This document shows positions 60,284 through 64,000 of a stretch of DNA of 64,000 bases, piece by piece. Within the stretch, counting starts at the first letter, position 1. Every line of letters begins with the position of its first letter. A program made the translations under genes and the position numbers. Origin of the DNA: Nitratireductor sp. B36 (GTDB lineage Bacteria; Pseudomonadota; Alphaproteobacteria; Rhizobiales; Rhizobiaceae); NCBI RefSeq assembly GCF_020833685.1, contig NZ_JACKZY010000001.1:372001-436000 (forward strand). Reading direction: 5' to 3'. The notes under the pieces were generated by a model. It saw only the letters and a program-made list of their open reading frames with translations. It made no database searches and was not told the origin of the DNA.

Positions 60284-60442
60284 ACAAGTGGATATTGCAA
60301 AGAACTCAATCCCCATTCACACGCAGAGCTGCGCCACCCAAAGAGCCACAGGTGCAATAGAGCCTGGACATGGCGATCACCTTATCGCTTGCCTGAGCAG
60401 GTCGCTGAATCTTGAAAGAGGTAGCGCAGTTGGGCGTCTAGC

Positions 60443-60781
60443 TTATGTGTCGCACCAGTTTCTGGGTCCAGAATCCCAGAACCGCTTCCGATCGCCCTTC
60501 CCTCGGTCCCGCTTCGCATCGAACGGAATGCCGTCGAACTCGGCAGCGAACAGATCCGCGTCTTCCTTCTCCGCAAAACAGAAGATGATGAAGTAGCACC
60601 CTCTCGGCCCGGCCCATCCGGCGAATACGGATTGCGTCCTGAGATGCAGCGACAGGCCTTTGCAAAAGCCGCGAACGACTTCGTAATTTGCTCCCATCAC
60701 CTTGTGATCAGGCAACCCAACCTGGTGCGGGTGGGTGCGGTCGATCTGAGCCCCGGACGGCTCACCTTTGCGGCGTGACAT
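60443..60781 (-). CDS. Hypothetical protein, 112 residues
   Basis: Starts at ATG 60781 with AAAGGAG ten bases upstream, a good site. The central part YFIIFCFAEKEDADLFAAEF, then DGIPFDAKRDRGKGDRKRFW reads as a compact alpha/beta domain. It resembles small rhizobial hypotheticals but has no named family. It is divergent from the ORF at 60906. Confidence 0.6.
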   Translation of the reverse strand: MSRRKGEPSGAQIDRTHPHQVGLPDHKVMGANYEVVRGFCKGLSLHLRTQSVFAGWAGPRGCYFIIFCFAEKEDADLFAAEFDGIPFDAKRDRGKGDRKRFWDSGPRNWCDT

Positions 60782-60905
60782 TGGTGTCTCCTTTTCGTTT
60801 TTCAGTCGTCACGTCGCCGCATGCGTAACGAGAACAAAAATGGAACAAACTCTGGACTCGTCAAGAGGGTTTGGATTACGATCCGGCCTTCTGATGGAGA
60901 ACAGA

Positions 60906-61262
60906 ATGACCACCTACACCGTCTTCAACATGGAAGATGACGACGGGTTCGAGGACGAATCGGGCCTGTCGATCGAGCAAGCCGTGGAGCGCCTTATCGA
61001 GCGCTCCGGCTGCACCTATCGCTTCGAACGCATTGATGGGGTGATGCACATCTGCGTCGAGCCGTGGCGCTGGTTTGGAAAACCGGATGGTCTCTCTTCG
61101 CTCCTGCCGGACGATGAGGACGCCAAGCGGGAAATCCTTGAGCGTTTTGCCACCGGCAAGGCGGACCTGCCGTCCACCTGGTGCATCGAGCCAGATGAAA
61201 AACATTCCGATGAGATGAGGAAGAATGAACTGACGGGAGATGGCGCGTGGACCATTCAATGA
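60906..61262 (+). CDS. Hypothetical acidic protein, 118 residues
   Basis: Begins MTTYTVFNMEDDDGFEDESG after a GGAGA site. It is strongly acidic with a Trp-rich middle (EPWRWFGKPDGL). The frame extends upstream, but this start has the best site. Its TGA overlaps the next gene's ATG as ATGA at 61259-61262, so it is the first of a coupled run. No family recognised. Confidence 0.6.
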   Translation: MTTYTVFNMEDDDGFEDESGLSIEQAVERLIERSGCTYRFERIDGVMHICVEPWRWFGKPDGLSSLLPDDEDAKREILERFATGKADLPSTWCIEPDEKHSDEMRKNELTGDGAWTIQ

Positions 61263-61447
61263 AACCGCAGCCCGAAGCCGATCCTTACGAGCCGGCGGCC
61301 GACGCCATCATCGAGGCTTGCGGAGGCGATCCGCGCGAGGCTGTGATCGCCCTTCTGGGAGAGCGGGATTATCTCTCCGGGCGCATCGAGGCGCTGGAGG
61401 CATCTGTCAGTTGGGGATTTGTTCGCGCTGGGGCGGCGCGTCGATGA
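61259..61447 (+). CDS. Hypothetical protein, 62 residues
   Basis: Coupled to the preceding gene by an ATGA overlap; an upstream in-frame GTG at 61247 is an alternative. MKPQPEADPYEPAADAIIEA, then CGGDPREAVIALLGERDYL forms an amphipathic helix pair. Similar short proteins with the GGDPREAV..L pattern occur in rhizobia near such clusters. Function unknown. Confidence 0.5.
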   Translation: MKPQPEADPYEPAADAIIEACGGDPREAVIALLGERDYLSGRIEALEASVSWGFVRAGAARR

Positions 61448-61487
61448 AAAATGAAACCGTGCGGCAAATGTATGTCGGAGCCGCCAT

Positions 61488-61754
61488 ATGCGCCAGTTCA
61501 AGCCACTCCACCTGTCAGAGGTGGTTTTCTTCACCCGTGACGGCGTCATCCGCCTCAAGGATATTGATCATTACTATGTGCTCGGAGCGGTCTGTCGCCG
61601 TTGCAAATCGATAGGTGAGCTCGACAGGAAGGCGCTCGAGCGGCGCTATGGCCGGGATGCCATGCCTGCAGACATATCAAAGCGCCTGAAATGCAGGAGT
61701 TGCCAAAACACGCGCGGCAATATCATCATGGTCATAAATCAATGGCCGAGGTGA
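61488..61754 (+). CDS. Small zinc-ribbon-like protein, 88 residues
   Basis: ATG at 61488 follows GGAG by seven bases. It has two CxxC knuckles, VCRRCKSIG and KCRSCQNTRGN, about 30 residues apart, the form of a zinc ribbon. The intervening ELDRKALERRYGRDAMPADI is helical. It may bind DNA, RNA or protein. It ends 9 bp before the SRAP gene. Confidence 0.6.
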   Translation: MRQFKPLHLSEVVFFTRDGVIRLKDIDHYYVLGAVCRRCKSIGELDRKALERRYGRDAMPADISKRLKCRSCQNTRGNIIMVINQWPR

Positions 61755-61763
61755 TCCCGACCA

Positions 61764-62420
61764 ATGTGCAATCTCTACAACATGACCTCGACGCGCCAGG
61801 CGATCCGCGATTTCATCAAGACAACGCGGGAATACGCCTTCAACGAGCCGTCGCTACAGGTCTATCCCAATCGCTATGCGCCGATCGTTCGCGTCGGCAA
61901 AGATGGCGAGCGGGAAATGGTGCGTGCCCGATGGGGCATGCCGACGCCGCCCATGTTCGTGAAGGGGCAGCACGACAGCGGCGTCACGAATATCCGCAAC
62001 ACTTCATCAGCTCATTGGCGAAAATGGCTCTCGCCGGAAAGCCGGTGCCTCGTGCCGGTTACGAGCTTTGCCGAGCCCGATCCAGCAAGCAAGAAGGACG
62101 GAGACAAGCGCACACCAAATGCATGGTTCGCGCTGAATGAAGACCGGCCGCTCTTCGTCTTCGCCGGCCTCTGGACGCCCTGGCACGGCAAGCGCATGGC
62201 GCGTGAGGATCCGGACGATCACGAGGTCTATGGGTTCCTGACCACGGAGCCCAACAGCGTCGTTGCGCCGGTGCACAAGAAGGCGATGCCGGTCATTCTC
62301 ACCACCGAAGATGAAATGGCCGCATGGCTTTCAGAGCCATGGGAAGAGGCAAAGAAGCTTCAACGCCCCCTGCCCGACGACAAGCTGATGATCGTCGATC
62401 CGCCTGAGGTGCCGGAGTGA
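61764..62420 (+). CDS. SOS response-associated peptidase (SRAP/YedK/HMCES family)
   Basis: A 218-residue SRAP protein that crosslinks to abasic sites in single-stranded DNA. The catalytic Cys2 (MCNLYN), the active-site Glu in VTSFAEPD, and His in PVHKKAMPVIL are all present, as is the RNTSSAHWRKWLSPESRCLV core. The protein shields abasic sites during replication. It is part of the small-gene cluster on the proposed island. Confidence 0.92.
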   Translation: MCNLYNMTSTRQAIRDFIKTTREYAFNEPSLQVYPNRYAPIVRVGKDGEREMVRARWGMPTPPMFVKGQHDSGVTNIRNTSSAHWRKWLSPESRCLVPVTSFAEPDPASKKDGDKRTPNAWFALNEDRPLFVFAGLWTPWHGKRMAREDPDDHEVYGFLTTEPNSVVAPVHKKAMPVILTTEDEMAAWLSEPWEEAKKLQRPLPDDKLMIVDPPEVPE

Positions 62421-62569
62421 TCGTCCCGCCGCGAGCAGTGAGGATTACCCAGATCACACCACAGATTGTCAGGCTATGCCTTTCCATCGCGGAAGTCCGC
62501 CAGCGTGAACGCAACAAGGAAACCGGAAAGAAGATCAACGCATCTATTCGAGCGACGGACGGCACATAA
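62417..62569 (+). CDS. Possible 50-residue ORF coupled to the SRAP gene
   Basis: A GTG at 62417 overlaps the SRAP stop as GTGA and opens 50 codons to TAA at 62567. The product is very basic (VRQRERNKETGKKINASIRA). It could be a real coupled small gene or chance; a second GTG at 62438 is in frame. No family recognised. Confidence 0.35.
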   Translation: MIVPPRAVRITQITPQIVRLCLSIAEVRQRERNKETGKKINASIRATDGT

Positions 62570-62694
62570 GAAAGCATACAATACTAGAAACAATTTCCTT
62601 CTAAAAAATACATTCGATTAAAAAAATCATAACCGCCGAAGAAATTAAGTTAACCCCAATCCCTCAACCCGCGACAGTCTATAAGCAATTAAAA
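62570..62694. other. AT-rich gap after the SRAP cluster
   Basis: About 125 bp, much richer in A and T than the rest of the window, without a supported gene. It marks the change in base composition that continues to the right edge. Confidence 0.5.
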
Positions 62695-62722
62695 GTGCGC
62701 GACGCAATAATGCGTCACGCAC
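62691..62722 (-). terminator. Terminator of the 62-residue divergent ORF
   Basis: Arms GTGCGCGACGCA (62695-62706) and TGCGTCACGCAC (62711-62722) with an ATAA loop; on the minus strand TTTTAATT follows. It starts 13 bp past the ORF stop. Confidence 0.65.
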
Positions 62723-62735
62723 AAAAAAAACGGGA

Positions 62736-62924
62736 CTATAGTAAAAACTCGTCCGAGATATTATTCTCGGTACTAAGATCACTATCAGAAATTACAAACG
62801 GCCCACGCCTAGAGTCTGGACGGTTACGAACTTTTTCTGTGGCTAGACGAACAATCTCATTTAATTCGTCTCTACGAGAAGTGTCGCCTTCAATCACCGG
62901 CAACGCTAACTTTGCCTCTGACAT
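62736..62924 (-). CDS. Small acidic ORF divergent from the deaminase, 62 residues
   Basis: Begins MSEAKLALPVIEGDTSRRDE, with GGAGG seven bases before the ATG, an ideal ribosome-binding site. The body NEIVRLATEKVRNRPDSRRG then GPFVISDSDLSTENNISDEF is acidic and helical at first. It has its own terminator. It lies 122 bp from the deaminase start, in the opposite direction. No family is recognised. An antitoxin or control role is only a hypothesis from position. Confidence 0.6.
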   Translation of the reverse strand: MSEAKLALPVIEGDTSRRDELNEIVRLATEKVRNRPDSRRGPFVISDSDLSTENNISDEFLL

Positions 62925-63046
62925 CTGCCATCCTCCACTCTTTTTCTGAGAATCAATATTACATCAGCAATCTCAATACGCCTATCAGTTTGGATTGAAA
63001 CACGTTAATTTCGCGTGACTTTGTCGCGGGGGTAGGAGGAATCGAA

Positions 63047-64000
63047 TTGAAGAGCACAGCTACCACTAGAAACCCTGAGCTTGTTAAGAATCCCGAACTC
63101 TTCATTGGCCTCGTGGGTCCAATCGGCGTCGACCTAGATGCGATAACAAACTATCTCGACGCTGCGTTACATCGTGTCGGCTACAAAACCAAACTGGTTC
63201 ACATTACAGACCTAATGAAAGAGTTTTTTCCAAAATTACAAGTCAACGACCAATCGTATTCAGAAAAGTATAAATCTCTAATAAAGAATGCTGACAACGT
63301 TCGAAGAACAACAACGTACCAGTCTGCTTTGGCATCACTTGCGATCACTGAAATAAAACGTCTCCGAAATCACGAAACAAAACAAATTTCTCCCCCCTCT
63401 GAAACTGAGGAACCTGCATTAGGGACGGCTTACATAATTCGACAATTTAAGCGAGAAGAAGAAATAGACTTGATGCGAAGGATTTACGGTCGAAAATTCA
63501 TTCAAGTATCCGTATATCTCGATAAAGAAGAAAGAAAACAACAGTTAATAAAGAAAATTAAGGGACACGGAACGGAAATTATTGACGATGACAGCGCTGA
63601 GAAGCAGGCCATTGATCTGATTTCCATCGACAACAATGAGGTGAGTGAACACTTCGGACAAAGAGTGTCCGATGTCTTTCACCACGGGGATGTCTTTGTA
63701 ATTGGAAAGGCCAACCGAGAGGCCGAGTCGACCGTCGAACGATTCGTGCAGGCGCTATTTGGTCACAACGGATACTCTCCGAGCAAAACTGAATACGGCA
63801 TGTATGCAGCTGCTGGGGCCGCTTTGAGATCATTGGATTTGTCAAGACAAGTCGGGGCTGCGGTATTCTCACGCAACGGAGAGGTTATAACTCTCGGATG
63901 CAACGAAGTTCCAAAAGCTTTTGGTGGCACATACTGGTCGGATGACCATGGCGATAAATTTAGAGACTTTGAAGAGGGGGTGGACGGGAACCATACAAGG
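63047..64000 (+). CDS. Anti-phage dCTP deaminase-like protein (AvcD/DCD type), N-terminal 318 codons
   Basis: Runs off the window in frame. The start is TTG at 63047 after GGTAGGAGGA. The N-terminal nucleotide-kinase-like domain opens LFIGLVGPIGVDLDAITNYL, the degenerate P-loop pattern typical of this family. The later TEYGMYAAAGAALRSLDLSR, then RQVGAAVFSRNGEVITLGCN and EVPKAFGGTYW match the cytidine-deaminase-fold part of AvcD/DCD proteins, which deaminate dCTP/dCMP after infection and starve phages of dCTP. The zinc HxE and CxxC residues lie beyond the window, so catalytic intactness cannot be judged. Base composition is AT-rich, suggesting transfer. Confidence 0.8.
   Translation, partial: MKSTATTRNPELVKNPELFIGLVGPIGVDLDAITNYLDAALHRVGYKTKLVHITDLMKEFFPKLQVNDQSYSEKYKSLIKNADNVRRTTTYQSALASLAITEIKRLRNHETKQISPPSETEEPALGTAYIIRQFKREEEIDLMRRIYGRKFIQVSVYLDKEERKQQLIKKIKGHGTEIIDDDSAEKQAIDLISIDNNEVSEHFGQRVSDVFHHGDVFVIGKANREAESTVERFVQALFGHNGYSPSKTEYGMYAAAGAALRSLDLSRQVGAAVFSRNGEVITLGCNEVPKAFGGTYWSDDHGDKFRDFEEGVDGNHTR

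Noticed and set aside
61444-61614. A 56-codon frame starting at an ATGA overlap at 61444
   Set aside because: It overlaps the CxxC-CxxC ORF at 61488 in another frame, has Ser/Arg-rich composition and no domain-like pattern. The 61488 frame has a better ribosome-binding site.
63579-63872. A 97-codon minus-strand ORF inside the deaminase gene
   Set aside because: It is wholly antisense to the deaminase-like frame, which shows clear family motifs over the same stretch.

Overview
The window looks like chromosome from an alphaproteobacterium of the Rhizobiales (Hyphomicrobiales), probably Phyllobacteriaceae-like (Mesorhizobium/Nitratireductor relatives). The reasons are the complete 14-gene nuo operon followed by birA, rnj, mce, a DUF1467 gene and proS, the NuoE subunit with its long C-terminal extension, the HU-lon-clpX-clpP cluster, and the DUF2842/ctaA and CoA-binding/metY pairings. 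No species can be assigned from sequence alone.

Layout. 1-3513 (minus): lolD start, a LolC-type permease, proS, a probable small RNA on the opposite strand, and a DUF1467 gene. 3523-21972 (minus): mce, rnj, birA and the complex I operon nuoN..nuoA, transcribed from about 22100 leftwards. The operon carries two surprises. A 449-bp element (19976-20424) with a four-helix-bundle protein gene between inverted heptamer arrays sits between nuoC and nuoD, and a terminator-like hairpin lies between nuoI and nuoJ. 22343-30124: YcaQ-family protein, an orphan TadE/TadG-like pair, a small secreted protein, a MASE1-type GGDEF enzyme, tRNA-Asp and tRNA-Val, a GNAT acetyltransferase, and HU. 30381-35361: the protein quality-control block lon, clpX, clpP. 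35709-46233: LysE-type exporter with divergent Lrp regulator, metY, CoA-binding protein, two paralogous four-cysteine secreted proteins, enoyl-CoA hydratase, thioesterase, rplM-rpsI, agmatinase, argC, ctaA and DUF2842.

46318-54531 is an exopolysaccharide locus: CelD-like acetyltransferase, Wzz/ExoP-like co-polymerase with a decayed kinase domain, Wza/ExoF-like export lipoprotein, GT4 glycosyltransferase, priming sugar transferase, and a Wzy/ligase-like membrane protein. The priming transferase has an in-frame stop 27 codons before its evident original end, and that original end still overlaps the next start codon.

From 55528 rightwards the window probably enters an integrated genomic island. 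A 3' fragment of a tRNA-Pro(GGG) gene (55528-55574) has the form of an attachment-site remnant. To its right lie an autotransporter with a divergent AraC regulator and a 19-bp-period direct repeat between them, a cluster of small overlapping ORFs ending in a SRAP-family (YedK/HMCES) gene, and, at the AT-rich right edge, the N-terminal 318 codons of a protein resembling anti-phage dCTP deaminases (AvcD/DCD type). A divergent 62-residue ORF sits just upstream of that gene.

The strongest leads for something undescribed are the heptamer-bounded four-helix-bundle element inside nuo, and the deaminase plus small divergent ORF on the tRNA-linked island.
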